A DNA stretch of 64,000 bases from Hymenobacter sublimis (GCF_023101345.1 NZ_CP095848.1:2169501-2233500), one strand, 5' to 3'. Positions 25,779 to 34,406 are shown, counted from the first letter of the stretch. Program-made: numbers and translations. The notes: generated from the letters alone by a model not told the origin.

Positions 25779-27638
25779 GTGAAAAACCGCTTTGCGTTTC
25801 AGCCGCGCTACTTTTTGTTTTGGCTGCTCTATTTCGTTCTGGGAAAAGCCGTTTTTGTTGCCTACCACTGGCAGCAAACCAAGACGTTGTCGGGCGATAC
25901 GGTGGCCGGCATTTTTGGCTACGGGTTGCGGCTGGACGGCGCGGCGGCGGCGTACTTGTGCGTAGTGCCGTTTCTGCTGTTCGTGGTGGGTAGCTTGGCC
26001 AGCTCCCGTTTTCCGCTGGAGCGCCTCATCCGCTTTTTCACGGCCGTATTCGGCCTGGTAGTCGCCGTACTCACCGTAGCCGATTTGGAACTGTACCGCG
26101 CCTGGGGGTTCCGGCTCGATGCTACCCCCCTGCAGTACCTGAGTACTCCTCGGGAAATGGCAGCCTCGGCGGGTAGCGCGCCCGTGCTGTTGTTGCTGAG
26201 TCTGTGGCTGGGGCTGCTGGGCGGCGGCTGGCTCCTGTATAAGCAGATAGTCGGTCGGTTGCCAGAACTCCCGACGGGCTTTGGCCGGGGGCGGGCCGCC
26301 CTGGCTAGCCTGCTGTACCTGGCGTTGCTGGTAGTGCCGCTGCGCGGGGGGCTGCAGCAAATTCCGGTCAACCAGAGCGACGTTTATTTCTCCAGCCGAC
26401 CATTTGCCAACCACGCGGCCGTAAATGTGCCCTGGAACGTCGTTAACTCCCTGCGCTTGCAAAACGGCGGACCGAATCCGTACCAGTTTCTGCCCGACTC
26501 GACCGCGCGACGCCTGACCCAGCAGCTCTACGCTCCCACCGGCCCAGATACGGTTGCCCTGCTGCGGACCCGCCGGCCCAATGTGCTATTCATTATTCTG
26601 GAAAGCTTTACGGGCAAGCTGGTGGGCCACTTGGGCGGCGAAACTGGCGTAACGCCCACCCTGGACAGCCTGAGCCAGGTTGGAGTGTCGTTTCAGAACC
26701 TGTACGCGGCCGGCGACCGAAGCCAGAAAGGACTGGTGGCCTTGCTTTCGGGCTACCCCAACCAGCCCACAACCAGCATTATTAAGTCGCCGCGCAAAAC
26801 CGAACGCCTCCCCCACCTGGCCCGCACCCTGCGCGACCAAGGGTACAGCACGGCATATTACCACGGGGGCGAGCTGGCGTTTGCCAACATGAAAAGCTAC
26901 CTCGTGACGGCTGGCTATGAGCAATTTACGGAACGCAGCGACTTTACCCGCCGCGACCAGAACGCCAAGTGGGGAGCCCACGACCATGTGCTGCTAACGC
27001 GGCTACTGCAGGAGCTACCCCGGCAGCGCCCACCCTTCTTTGTTACCGCCTTTACGCTCAGCAGCCACGAGCCCTTTGACGTGCCCATGCGCCCGCGCTT
27101 CCCGGGCACCACGGAGGCGGCCCTGTTCCGCAACTCCGTGTATTACACCGACCACGTGCTTGGGCAGTTTCTGGCGCAGGCGCGCCGCCAGCCCTGGTGG
27201 GATTCCACGCTGGTAGTGCTGGTAGCCGACCACGGCCACCACCAGCCCGGCGACACGCCTAATCACGCACCAGCCAAATTCCGGGTTCCGCTGTTGCTGA
27301 CGGGCGGGGCCCTACTACCCAGCGCCCAGGGCCGCCAGATCAGCACTTTCGGCAGCCAAACCGATGTAGCGGCGACCCTCTTGGCCCAGCTCAAGCTGCC
27401 TGCCACTACCTTTCCCTGGAGCCGCGACCTGCTGGCCCCGGCTCCGGTGGCCTGGCCCGGCGGTGTGGCCTTCTATTGTTTCACCGATGGTTTCGGGGTA
27501 GCGGCCCCGGGCGGCACAGTGACCTACGATAACGTGGCCCGCCGCGAGATTGAGCGCACCGGGTCAGTCTCGCCCCAGCAGCTGCGGTTCGGGCAAGCCT
27601 ACGAGCAAACTTCCTTTGGGGACTTTCTGAAGAAGTGA
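25779..27638 (+). CDS. LTA synthase-like membrane sulfatase family protein
   Basis: Encodes 619 residues from a GTG at 25779. About five N-terminal membrane helices (residues 10-165) precede a periplasmic alkaline-phosphatase-like domain of the sulfatase/phosphoglycerol transferase type. Metal-binding and catalytic candidates are NVLFIILESFTGK, the AGDRSQKGLVALLSGYP motif, SSHEPF and LVADHGHHQ. LtaS and MdoB relatives transfer phosphoglycerol to lipid or glucan; Bacteroidota lack lipoteichoic acid, so the substrate is probably another envelope polymer or lipid. No operon partner. Confidence 0.88.
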   Translation: MKNRFAFQPRYFLFWLLYFVLGKAVFVAYHWQQTKTLSGDTVAGIFGYGLRLDGAAAAYLCVVPFLLFVVGSLASSRFPLERLIRFFTAVFGLVVAVLTVADLELYRAWGFRLDATPLQYLSTPREMAASAGSAPVLLLLSLWLGLLGGGWLLYKQIVGRLPELPTGFGRGRAALASLLYLALLVVPLRGGLQQIPVNQSDVYFSSRPFANHAAVNVPWNVVNSLRLQNGGPNPYQFLPDSTARRLTQQLYAPTGPDTVALLRTRRPNVLFIILESFTGKLVGHLGGETGVTPTLDSLSQVGVSFQNLYAAGDRSQKGLVALLSGYPNQPTTSIIKSPRKTERLPHLARTLRDQGYSTAYYHGGELAFANMKSYLVTAGYEQFTERSDFTRRDQNAKWGAHDHVLLTRLLQELPRQRPPFFVTAFTLSSHEPFDVPMRPRFPGTTEAALFRNSVYYTDHVLGQFLAQARRQPWWDSTLVVLVADHGHHQPGDTPNHAPAKFRVPLLLTGGALLPSAQGRQISTFGSQTDVAATLLAQLKLPATTFPWSRDLLAPAPVAWPGGVAFYCFTDGFGVAAPGGTVTYDNVARREIERTGSVSPQQLRFGQAYEQTSFGDFLKK

Positions 27639-27659
27639 GTGGCTTAGACAATGATTTAA

Positions 27660-27687
27660 TTGCAACGGAAGCTTACAGCTATCTTTG
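27660..27687 (+). promoter_or_regulatory. Orphan promoter facing a terminator hairpin
   Basis: TTG (27660-27662), 17 bases, TATCTTTG (27680-27687): a full match to TTG-N17-23-TAnnTTTG. The only thing downstream on this strand is the 24 bp hairpin at 27696-27748, with no open frame, so a transcript would be a very short structured RNA or the match is fortuitous. Confidence 0.4.
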
Positions 27688-27695
27688 CCTTCGAA

Positions 27696-27748
27696 AGACC
27701 ACAAAAAACGACCCGTTGTGATGTACAACGGGTCGTTTTTTGTGGTCT
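27696..27748. terminator. Perfect 24 bp bidirectional terminator
   Basis: Arms 27696-27719 and 27725-27748 are perfectly complementary around a 5-base loop. It lies between the sulfatase gene and the convergent small secreted protein gene; A and T runs inside the stem suit both directions. Confidence 0.85.
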
Positions 27749-27784
27749 GATTAGCTAAACGCCGCGAATAGTTCTGACAAGAAC

Positions 27785-28207
27785 CTACTCTTGCTGTTCC
27801 GGAGGATTTTGTGGAAGGGGCTCTTGCTCGCCAGTACCAGTCCCAGTCCGTGTACCACCTCCACCAGTACCATCAGGATAACCACTGGTACCACCAGGAT
27901 AACCACCACTACCACCATCAGTATCGTATGGTAGGTATCGTGGCGGTCGTCCATCACAGTACTCTATTACACCTATTCCAGTGTTTTCATAACGACAATT
28001 AGAACTGCGCTGTAACGAGACCTGCTTGGCTGTAAGGTGAGTAACAGCTTTGATTTTAGCGTTTGGAACGGCTACAATTTCCTCAGCGAACGGCAAGTGT
28101 ATATTACTAGCAGCCAAGCTATTTGTAGGTAACACTACTGCCGAGAGGAATATTACGCTAATACCACTGATAAGGGGTCTGAGAAGAGTATTTAAGATTG
28201 ATGACAT
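27785..28207 (-). CDS. Small secreted protein with Gly/Pro-rich tail
   Basis: Encodes 140 residues from the ATG at 28207 (MSSILNTLLRPLISGIS). A signal peptide covers about the first 30 residues (VIFLSAVVLPTNSLAA). The middle holds two cysteines (NCRYENTGIGVIEYCDGR) that could pair. The last 45 residues are low-complexity: glycine, proline, threonine, then glutamate and glutamine, with GGYPGGTSGYPDGTGGGG encoded by repetitive DNA. Base composition is clearly more AT-rich than the neighbours, suggesting later acquisition or relaxed constraint. No family recognised. Confidence 0.62.
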   Translation of the reverse strand: MSSILNTLLRPLISGISVIFLSAVVLPTNSLAASNIHLPFAEEIVAVPNAKIKAVTHLTAKQVSLQRSSNCRYENTGIGVIEYCDGRPPRYLPYDTDGGSGGYPGGTSGYPDGTGGGGTRTGTGTGEQEPLPQNPPEQQE

Positions 28208-28473
28208 GGTATTTAGGGAAAAATGTGAGGTATAGGTCATCGGCCAACGAACCTCAACAACAATACAGATTAGAAGCTGTGATTCCTACTACGGTTGAGG
28301 AGAAGGCCAAAATTTTATAATGCCTCATTTGCTTTTAGCTTGATGTAGGCCAGCGCACAAAGAAAAAATTAGTATATGGAATTCTCCATCAGGTAGGCTA
28401 ACCAAGGATATACACTCCGGCGCTCGTCCTCCAGGTCTACCGCTGCGCTGCCGGAAACCTGCAACTTCCGCCG

Positions 28474-28481
28474 TATCTTTG
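28474..28481 (+). promoter_or_regulatory. -7 box of mtaB
   Basis: TATCTTTG matches TAnnTTTG. It ends 12 bases before the ATG at 28493, predicting a leader of about 7 bases. Confidence 0.6.
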
Positions 28482-28492
28482 TGGTCTTGCTT

Positions 28493-29833
28493 ATGGAAAC
28501 CAGAAAAGTTGCCTTTTATACGCTCGGCTGCAAGCTTAATTTCTCCGAAACCTCGGCCATTGGCCGGCAGTTCGAGGAGCACGGCTTCGTGAAAGCAGCC
28601 TTTGAAGATGCGGCCGACATTTACGTCATCAACACGTGCTCCGTTACCGACCACGCCGACCGCAAGTGCCGGAAGGTAGTAAAGGAAGCCCTAAAGCATA
28701 ACCCCGAGGCTTTCGTGGCCATCGTGGGCTGTTACGCCCAGCTCAAGCCCCAGGAAATTGCCGAAATTCCGGGCGTGCACGCCGTGCTAGGCGCCGCCGA
28801 AAAGTTTCAGCTGGTAGAAACGCTAGCGGGCTTCCAGAAGCCGGCGGCTGGGCAGCCGGGCCAGGTGTTTGCCTCCCCCATTTCGGAAGCCACCGAGTTT
28901 CACGCCGCCCACAGCTACGGCGACCGAACGCGCACCTTCCTAAAGGTGCAGGACGGCTGCGACTACTCCTGCTCGTTTTGCACTATTCCGCTGGCGCGGG
29001 GTAAGAGCCGTTCCAACTCGGTGCAAAGCGTAGTGGAGCGGGTAGAAAAGCTGGCGGAAACCGGCGTCAAGGAAATTGTGCTGACTGGCGTAAACCTCGG
29101 CGACTTTGGCTTGCAGGGCCCGGAGCGGGAGCGAAAAGAGAATTTCTACGATTTAGTGCGGGCTCTTGATGAGGTAACAGGCATCGAGCGGTTCCGCATC
29201 AGCTCCTGCGAGCCTAACCTACTGTCCGACGAGATTATCCGCTTCGTGGCCCGATCGAAGCGGTTTATGCCCCACTTCCACATTCCGCTGCAGTCGGGCT
29301 CCAACAAAATTCTAGGCCTTATGCGCCGGCGCTACCGCCGGGAGCTGTACCAAGAGCGCGTGGCCCTGATCAAGGAAGTGATGCCGCACGCCTGCATTGG
29401 CGTCGACGTTATTGTGGGCTTTCCCGGCGAAACGGAAGCCGACTTCCTGGAAACCTACCAGTTTCTTAACGAGCTAGACGTGAGCTACCTGCACGTATTT
29501 CCGTATTCGGAGCGCGAGAACACGCTGGCGCCCACCCTGCCCGGCCGCGTCCAGGACCGCCACCGCCACGAGCGCACCACCCAGCTGCGCAGCCTGTCGG
29601 AAAAGAAGAAGCGGTATTTCTACGAGCAACACGTGGGCCTCGAAACCGCGGTGCTGTTCGAAGACGACGTGACCAATGGCCAGATGGAAGGGTTTACCCC
29701 CAACTACGTCCGGGTAACTGCCAAATATGATCCGCTGCTGGTGGGTGAGCTAAAGCGTTTGCGGCTGGTAACGGTTAATGCGCAAAACCTGATGGAGGCC
29801 GAGGAGCTTGGCGTTGAAGTGTTTCAGCACTAA
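28493..29833 (+). CDS. mtaB: tRNA t6A37 methylthiotransferase
   Basis: Encodes 446 residues from ATG at 28493; a GTG at 28481 sits inside the promoter box and is not used. Radical-SAM methylthiotransferase that converts t6A to ms2t6A at position 37 of tRNAs. The N-terminal cluster cysteines are in YTLGCKLNFSET, VINTCSVTDHADRKC and AIVGCYAQL; the radical-SAM CxxxCxxC is DGCDYSCSFCTIPLARG near residue 155; a TRAM domain closes the protein. KxNxxET and the t6A-specific VTDHAD segment favour MtaB over MiaB; a miaB gene is present at 46832. Monocistronic with a strong terminator. Confidence 0.95.
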   Translation: METRKVAFYTLGCKLNFSETSAIGRQFEEHGFVKAAFEDAADIYVINTCSVTDHADRKCRKVVKEALKHNPEAFVAIVGCYAQLKPQEIAEIPGVHAVLGAAEKFQLVETLAGFQKPAAGQPGQVFASPISEATEFHAAHSYGDRTRTFLKVQDGCDYSCSFCTIPLARGKSRSNSVQSVVERVEKLAETGVKEIVLTGVNLGDFGLQGPERERKENFYDLVRALDEVTGIERFRISSCEPNLLSDEIIRFVARSKRFMPHFHIPLQSGSNKILGLMRRRYRRELYQERVALIKEVMPHACIGVDVIVGFPGETEADFLETYQFLNELDVSYLHVFPYSERENTLAPTLPGRVQDRHRHERTTQLRSLSEKKKRYFYEQHVGLETAVLFEDDVTNGQMEGFTPNYVRVTAKYDPLLVGELKRLRLVTVNAQNLMEAEELGVEVFQH

Positions 29834-29854
29834 GAAATAAATCCAGTATTTCTC

Positions 29855-29902
29855 AAAAGCAAACGGCCGCCGCGTACTACTACGCGGCGGCCGTTTGCTT
29901 TT
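29855..29902. terminator. Perfect 22 bp bidirectional terminator
   Basis: Arms 29855-29876 and 29881-29902 are perfectly complementary around the loop CTAC. It sits between convergent mtaB and the XRE-domain gene. Confidence 0.88.
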
Positions 29903-29923
29903 GCAAGTTGGCTAGAAGCTAGC

Positions 29924-30604
29924 CTATCGAGCAAGCTGACGTTGCATCAGGTCCATCATTTGTTGCATCAGGCGCTGCTGGTCCTGTAAATGCTGGTTGC
30001 GCAACTCGGCCAGAGCCAGTTGGTGGGCCATTTGCTGGGTATACAGGGCCGTTTGCCAGCTGGTATCGGCTACCGGCGCCGCAGCTGATGCGTTAAGTGC
30101 GGGGCTAGCTACAGGTAATGGGCTAGTCGTCGCGGGCGCTTCGGGCAAAGCTTCGGTAGGACTGCTTATTGGTTCAGGTGTGGAAGGCGCGGGAGTTGGT
30201 GGCGCAACTGGTTCAGGAGCCGTTGTTGGCACTACCTCAGCTATAGCACCGGGTACGGCCGCAGCTGCTGAGGCTACTACCGAGGTGGCAACTGGGGCTG
30301 TAGCATGGGCCACCTTTTCATTCTGCCGGACGGGGGTACTGGGTAGCGAGTTCGGCTGCGCCTGAGAAGAAATTTCTTCCGTCAGCATTGGTCCAATACC
30401 CTGCAACAGCCACTCTTTTGAAACACTTGGGTAAACCTCAAATACTTTACATAAAAGGTCAAAGCCTGGTTTATTCCTCTCGTCAACAAGGTGCTGGATA
30501 ACGGTAGCCGTCTTGTCCAGAGACGCGGCAAACGCATTTTTACTGATACCCAAATGAGAAATAAGTGCCGTGAAGCGCTGCCCGACAGTTGCTGGATTTG
30601 CCAT
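29924..30604 (-). CDS. XRE-type helix-turn-helix protein with long disordered tail
   Basis: Encodes 226 residues from ATG at 30604. Residues 1-70 are a Cro/C1-type helix-turn-helix (TVGQRFTALISHLGISKNAFAASL, then the GFDLLCKVFEVYPSVSKEWLLQGIGPM segment). Residues 75-185 are low-complexity, rich in proline, alanine, threonine and valine, so probably disordered. Residues 190-226 form a glutamine/methionine-rich coiled coil (QQMAHQLALAELRNQHLQDQ). The promoter carries TACATTTG. Likely a DNA-binding regulator that oligomerises by its coiled coil; targets unknown. Confidence 0.8.
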   Translation of the reverse strand: MANPATVGQRFTALISHLGISKNAFAASLDKTATVIQHLVDERNKPGFDLLCKVFEVYPSVSKEWLLQGIGPMLTEEISSQAQPNSLPSTPVRQNEKVAHATAPVATSVVASAAAAVPGAIAEVVPTTAPEPVAPPTPAPSTPEPISSPTEALPEAPATTSPLPVASPALNASAAAPVADTSWQTALYTQQMAHQLALAELRNQHLQDQQRLMQQMMDLMQRQLAR

Positions 30605-30625
30605 ATACCCAAATGCTATTTTACG

Positions 30626-30659
30626 CAAATGTATACAAAACAGACATATATCCTACCAA
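30626..30659 (-). promoter_or_regulatory. Promoter of the XRE-domain gene
   Basis: On the minus strand TTG (30657-30659), 23 bases, TACATTTG (30626-30633), fitting TTG-N17-23-TAnnTTTG. The palindrome TGTATACA (30630-30637) overlaps the -7 box and could be an autoregulatory site. The ATG is 21 bases downstream. Confidence 0.6.
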
Positions 30660-30675
30660 CCGAATAATCAGCCGG

Positions 30676-31524
30676 CTACTTCTTGTCCTTCTTTGCCTGG
30701 GCTACCGGTTGCAACAGCGGCCGTAGCTGTAGGCGCGCGAAGGGAAATACGTACGTTTCGTCCGGTAAGAATTCGAATTCAGTACGATTCAGGCTTACGT
30801 GATGGAACAGCAGAAGCGCATCAGGGCGTAGGGCAAAGTGCGTGAGGCTGGCTTCGGCCCCATTGGCCGTATCAAGGCGCAGGCCGCGCTGTGGGGTGGC
30901 ATTCCAGTCTTCCATCTCGTACAGCTCGCTCACGCGGGCAAGCTGAGCAGAATCTCCGTAGTCAGCAGCTACTTCAGCCATCTTGTCGCGTAGGCGGCGG
31001 CTGATGGCGGCTTGCAACCGGCGACCTAGCTGAGCGGGCGAGTCCGCCACTAGATCCGCTAGCGTGAGCAAGCGGCCAATTCGCAGATCGGATGTTAAAT
31101 GCTCGGTATACGGGTGCACGAGGCCATGATACTCCAGTTGGTACCCGACCAAAAGCAGATAATTTTGGTTGAGAAGCACTTCGTACCTAATGCCGCTCGT
31201 GCCGTCGCCACTGGTTCGCCAGCTCCTCAGCTCCTCATCGTAGCAGCACTCCCGCGCCACCTGAGCTAGTTGCCGGCGCGGGCTGGCGGTTGAATCTACT
31301 GTGCCGGTACCAGCAGTAACAGGGTCCAGTAGGAGCCGGTTAATACGCCGGGCTACGGCGGCGTTAGGCAACCGAATTTGAAGTACCTGGAAGGACTCGC
31401 TTCCCGGACCAGCGGTGATTGTGTATACCTGCGCGTGCTCACCAGGGCGGGTTTGCGCCAGAGCTTCCAGTCCTGTACTTAGTAGGGCCCCTACCCCTAG
31501 CAGCCACCACGCCAGCTGTTTCAC
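30676..31524 (-). CDS. Secreted protein, possibly DUF3298-like
   Basis: Encodes 282 residues with a signal peptide (MKQLAWWLLGVGALLSTGLEALAQ). The central stretch, LLVGYQLEYHGLVHPYTEH followed by a RIGRLLTLADLV segment, resembles the RsiV/DUF3298 fold, which is a lysozyme-binding or peptidoglycan-facing domain in some proteins. Two adjacent cysteines (ARECCYDEE) are present. It lies 43 bases after a MacB-like permease gene on the same strand, so the two are probably co-transcribed. Function unknown; the family match is weak. Confidence 0.65.
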   Translation of the reverse strand: MKQLAWWLLGVGALLSTGLEALAQTRPGEHAQVYTITAGPGSESFQVLQIRLPNAAVARRINRLLLDPVTAGTGTVDSTASPRRQLAQVARECCYDEELRSWRTSGDGTSGIRYEVLLNQNYLLLVGYQLEYHGLVHPYTEHLTSDLRIGRLLTLADLVADSPAQLGRRLQAAISRRLRDKMAEVAADYGDSAQLARVSELYEMEDWNATPQRGLRLDTANGAEASLTHFALRPDALLLFHHVSLNRTEFEFLPDETYVFPFARLQLRPLLQPVAQAKKDKK

Positions 31525-31567
31525 TTGCCAGATTGGTTTTGCGTAATAGTAGCCTCTTTACTCGAAT

Positions 31568-32806
31568 CTACTCGAAGCGTAGGGACTCGATGGGGTCCAG
31601 GGCGGCGGCCTTACTGGCCGGGTAGTAGCCCGAGGCCAGGCCCACTGTCACGCAGATAACCAGCCCGACAATCATCCAGAGCCAAGGCACAATAAAGCCC
31701 CCGCTGCCCACCAGCAAGCTCACGCCGTTACCCATGCCTACCCCCAGCAGAATGCCCAGGGTGCCGCCCATCACGCAGATAACAATGGCCTCAATCAGGA
31801 ACTGCTGGCGGATTTGCAGGGCCGTAGCGCCCAGGGCCTTGCGGATGCCGATTTCGCGGGTGCGCTCCGTTACCGACACCATCATAATATTCATCAGGGC
31901 AATACTGGCCCCCAGCAGCGTGATGAAGCCCACCAGAAAGCCGCCCATGCGTAGGTTGCCCGACAAGGAATCCAGCTTGCCGGCCAGCGAATCGCTGCGC
32001 TCCAGCTCGAAGCTGTCCTCCTGGCCCAGGGCATCGTGGCGCACGGCGCGCATGATGCCGCTGGCCTCGCCCGTGAGGTAGTTCAGGTAGTTGGCATCCA
32101 GCGTGGCCGTTTTGATGTCGAAGGTGAGGCCCCGCTGCCGAGGGAGCTGATTGCCGGTTTCCAGCGGAATAAGCACGAGCCGGTCGGCCCCGCCACCGCC
32201 CATGCTGCTGCCGCTTTTCTCCAGCTCGCCCACCACTAGAAAGCGCCGGCCCAGCAGGTACACGTACTGACCCAACAGGCTTTGGTTGGGGTAGAGCTTG
32301 TCCTTGATTTCCCCGCCCACAATGGCCACGTTCGCTCCGCTACCCAGCTCGGCCGGTGAGAACATCCGACCTCCCTTGAGGTTGTAGTTTTGGATCATGA
32401 GGTAGTTTTCGTCGCCGGCTACTACCTGCATGTTAGGGTTGGTTTTCTTGCCGTTGGCCTTGACTTCCACAGCACCCGCAATAAAGGCCGACACGCCCAC
32501 CTTGGCCTCCTCCCCGATCTGGGCCTTGTACTGTCGGGCCTGCAAATACGTAATGGCCGGGTACGTTTTCTGCTGCACCCCGCCGCGGCGAGACCGGTTA
32601 TTATAGCCTTTGGCTTTGATTTCAAAGGAGTTAGCTCCCAGGCTGGCAAACGTCGTGTTCAACGACGCCTTGATGGCGTCAATGGCCGTCAGGATGCCTA
32701 CCAGCGACATAATGCCGATGCTTACAATCAGGGCCGTCAGGATGGTCCGCAGCAGATTGCTGTTGATGGAACGAAATGCCTCTTTGATGTTTTCCAGCAG
32801 ATGCAT
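31568..32806 (-). CDS. MacB-like ABC transporter permease
   Basis: Encodes 412 residues with the typical type VII ABC permease layout: one N-terminal membrane helix (about 20-45, LLRTILTALIVSIGIMSLVGI), a large periplasmic MacB core, and three C-terminal helices within the FtsX-like permease domain (from about 290, LVGFITLLGASIALMNIMMVSVTERTREIGIRKALGA). MacB-type systems couple cytoplasmic ATPases to periplasmic export or signalling. No ATPase gene is adjacent, so the partner is elsewhere or the permease works with a shared ATPase. Followed by a secreted protein gene on the same strand. Confidence 0.92.
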   Translation of the reverse strand: MHLLENIKEAFRSINSNLLRTILTALIVSIGIMSLVGILTAIDAIKASLNTTFASLGANSFEIKAKGYNNRSRRGGVQQKTYPAITYLQARQYKAQIGEEAKVGVSAFIAGAVEVKANGKKTNPNMQVVAGDENYLMIQNYNLKGGRMFSPAELGSGANVAIVGGEIKDKLYPNQSLLGQYVYLLGRRFLVVGELEKSGSSMGGGGADRLVLIPLETGNQLPRQRGLTFDIKTATLDANYLNYLTGEASGIMRAVRHDALGQEDSFELERSDSLAGKLDSLSGNLRMGGFLVGFITLLGASIALMNIMMVSVTERTREIGIRKALGATALQIRQQFLIEAIVICVMGGTLGILLGVGMGNGVSLLVGSGGFIVPWLWMIVGLVICVTVGLASGYYPASKAAALDPIESLRFE

Positions 32807-33056
32807 AAGGACAGCAAGTAGACGCGGACGCGAAGAAGTTGACTCGGGCTAAACGTGCGCTTGGCAACGTATTGGCAGCAGCACCCGGCCGTGCAAGGTA
32901 GCGGGTTTCACGTAAACTCCCACTGGCATTTGCTACCTTTAGAAGGACAGATCTAGACGTTTTTTTCGGTTGACGCGGATTCCTTGTCTGCTTTGGCTCC
33001 CAGGCGTACTGGGAGCAGCGGATAAGGTCGAAAGCTTCCTGTTTCGCTTGTTTACT

Positions 33057-34334
33057 ATGACAATTTCTCGTCTGATTGCGCTGGTGCTGCTCCTGGCAAC
33101 GGCTCTGCTTCGGCCGGCCGCGGCCTGGGCCAACCACATCTTCATCCCGATGGATAACACCCAGAAGGAGCACCTGAAAGCCTACGGGGTAGCCTACTGG
33201 CTGCTGGGCAAGCAGGTGGAGGTTGACTGGCTGCTCAACTACCGGGGTGGGGCCTTTGCCTGCGACGTGGTGGCCGGGGCCGAAAACGAGTTGGCCGTGC
33301 GCGGGGTAACCTACCAGGTCATCAGCGAGGCCCAGTACACCAGCATCCTCTCCGAAATAGCCGACCCCAACGCCAACATGGACGTGATGAAGCTGGAGAA
33401 GGTGCCCAAAATTGCGGTGTACACCCCCAAGGGCAAGCAGCCTTGGGACGACGCCGTGACCCTGGTGCTGACCTACGCCGAAATCCCCTACACCCAGATT
33501 TACGACGACGAAGTGCTGCGCGGCGACCTGCCCAAGTACGACTGGCTGCACCTGCACCACGAGGACTTCACGGGCCAGTACGGCAAATTTTACCGCAACT
33601 ACAGCAGCCGCCCCTGGTACCAGCAGCAGCAGCGCGAATCAGAAGCCACGGCCAAGCGCAACGGCTTCAGCAAGGTAAGCCTAATGAAGGCCGCCGTGGT
33701 GGTGAAAATGCAGGAGTTCATTGCCGGCGGGGGCTTTCAGTTTGCCATGTGCTCTGCCACCGACTCCTACGACATTGCCCTGGCCGGCCTGGGCGTGGAC
33801 ATGGTAGAGGGCATGTACGACGGGGACCCGGCCGACCCGGCCGCGCAAGCCAAACTCAATTTCAACCGCACGCTGGCCTTCCAGAACTTTCACCTGGTGC
33901 GCGACCCGCTGGAATACGAGTACTCCGACATTGACATGGACCCGCGGGAGCGGCGCGTGTACGAGGACAACGACTACTTCCAGCTGTTCACCTTCTCGGC
34001 CAAGTACGACCCCGTGCCTACCATGCTTACCCAGAACCATGAGCGCACCGTGCACGGCTTCATGGGCCAGACCACAGCTTTCCGAAAGTCGCTGATCAAG
34101 CCCGACGTAGTGGTAATGGGCGACAATAAGGCTTCTAATGAGGTCCGCTACATGCACGGCACGCTGGGCAAAGGCACCTGGACGTTCTACGGGGGCCACG
34201 ATCCGGAGGACTACCAGCACTTTGTGGAGGAAGAGCCCACCGACCTGGCCCTGCACCCGAACTCGCCCGGCTACCGGCTTATTCTGAACAATATTCTGTT
34301 TCCGGCGGCGAAAAAGAAAAAGCAGAAAACCTAA
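33057..34334 (+). CDS. Periplasmic protein of unknown function (often annotated asparagine synthetase B)
   Basis: Encodes 425 residues from the ATG at 33057, giving a signal peptide (ISRLIALVLLLATALLRPAAAWA). The mature part begins HIFIPMDNTQKEHLKAYGVAYW. Conserved-looking parts include VDWLLNYRGGAF, FAMCSATDSYDIALAG and the C-terminal YYGGHDPEDYQHF. From memory, homologues in Bacteroidota are called asparagine synthetase B, but there is no N-terminal Cys2 of class II amidotransferases, no ATP pyrophosphatase motif SGGxDS, and an export signal, so this name is doubtful. The cysteine near 240 in MCSATDS and the C-terminal GGHDPE resemble a class I amidotransferase-like or ThuA-like fold; this is inference. 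Confidence 0.7.
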   Translation: MTISRLIALVLLLATALLRPAAAWANHIFIPMDNTQKEHLKAYGVAYWLLGKQVEVDWLLNYRGGAFACDVVAGAENELAVRGVTYQVISEAQYTSILSEIADPNANMDVMKLEKVPKIAVYTPKGKQPWDDAVTLVLTYAEIPYTQIYDDEVLRGDLPKYDWLHLHHEDFTGQYGKFYRNYSSRPWYQQQQRESEATAKRNGFSKVSLMKAAVVVKMQEFIAGGGFQFAMCSATDSYDIALAGLGVDMVEGMYDGDPADPAAQAKLNFNRTLAFQNFHLVRDPLEYEYSDIDMDPRERRVYEDNDYFQLFTFSAKYDPVPTMLTQNHERTVHGFMGQTTAFRKSLIKPDVVVMGDNKASNEVRYMHGTLGKGTWTFYGGHDPEDYQHFVEEEPTDLALHPNSPGYRLILNNILFPAAKKKKQKT

Positions 34335-34373
34335 CCTTCTGCCTCCTTACGTACTTACACTCAAGCTGAAAGG

Positions 34374-34406
34374 CCTCGACGCGGAAAGCCTGCGCCGGGG
34401 TTTTTT
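34374..34406 (+). terminator. Weak terminator
   Basis: CCTCGACGC pairs imperfectly with GCGCCGGGG, followed by a T6 run. About 40 bases after the preceding stop codon. Confidence 0.4.

Noticed and set aside
25698..26462. 254-codon antisense frame over the sulfatase gene
   Set aside because: Glutamine/arginine-rich shadow; the plus-strand gene has clear domain motifs.
27840..27930. Possible CRISPR or tandem array in CCACCAG-rich DNA
   Set aside because: The repetition is the coding pattern of a Gly/Pro-rich tail; units differ in length and there are no spacers.
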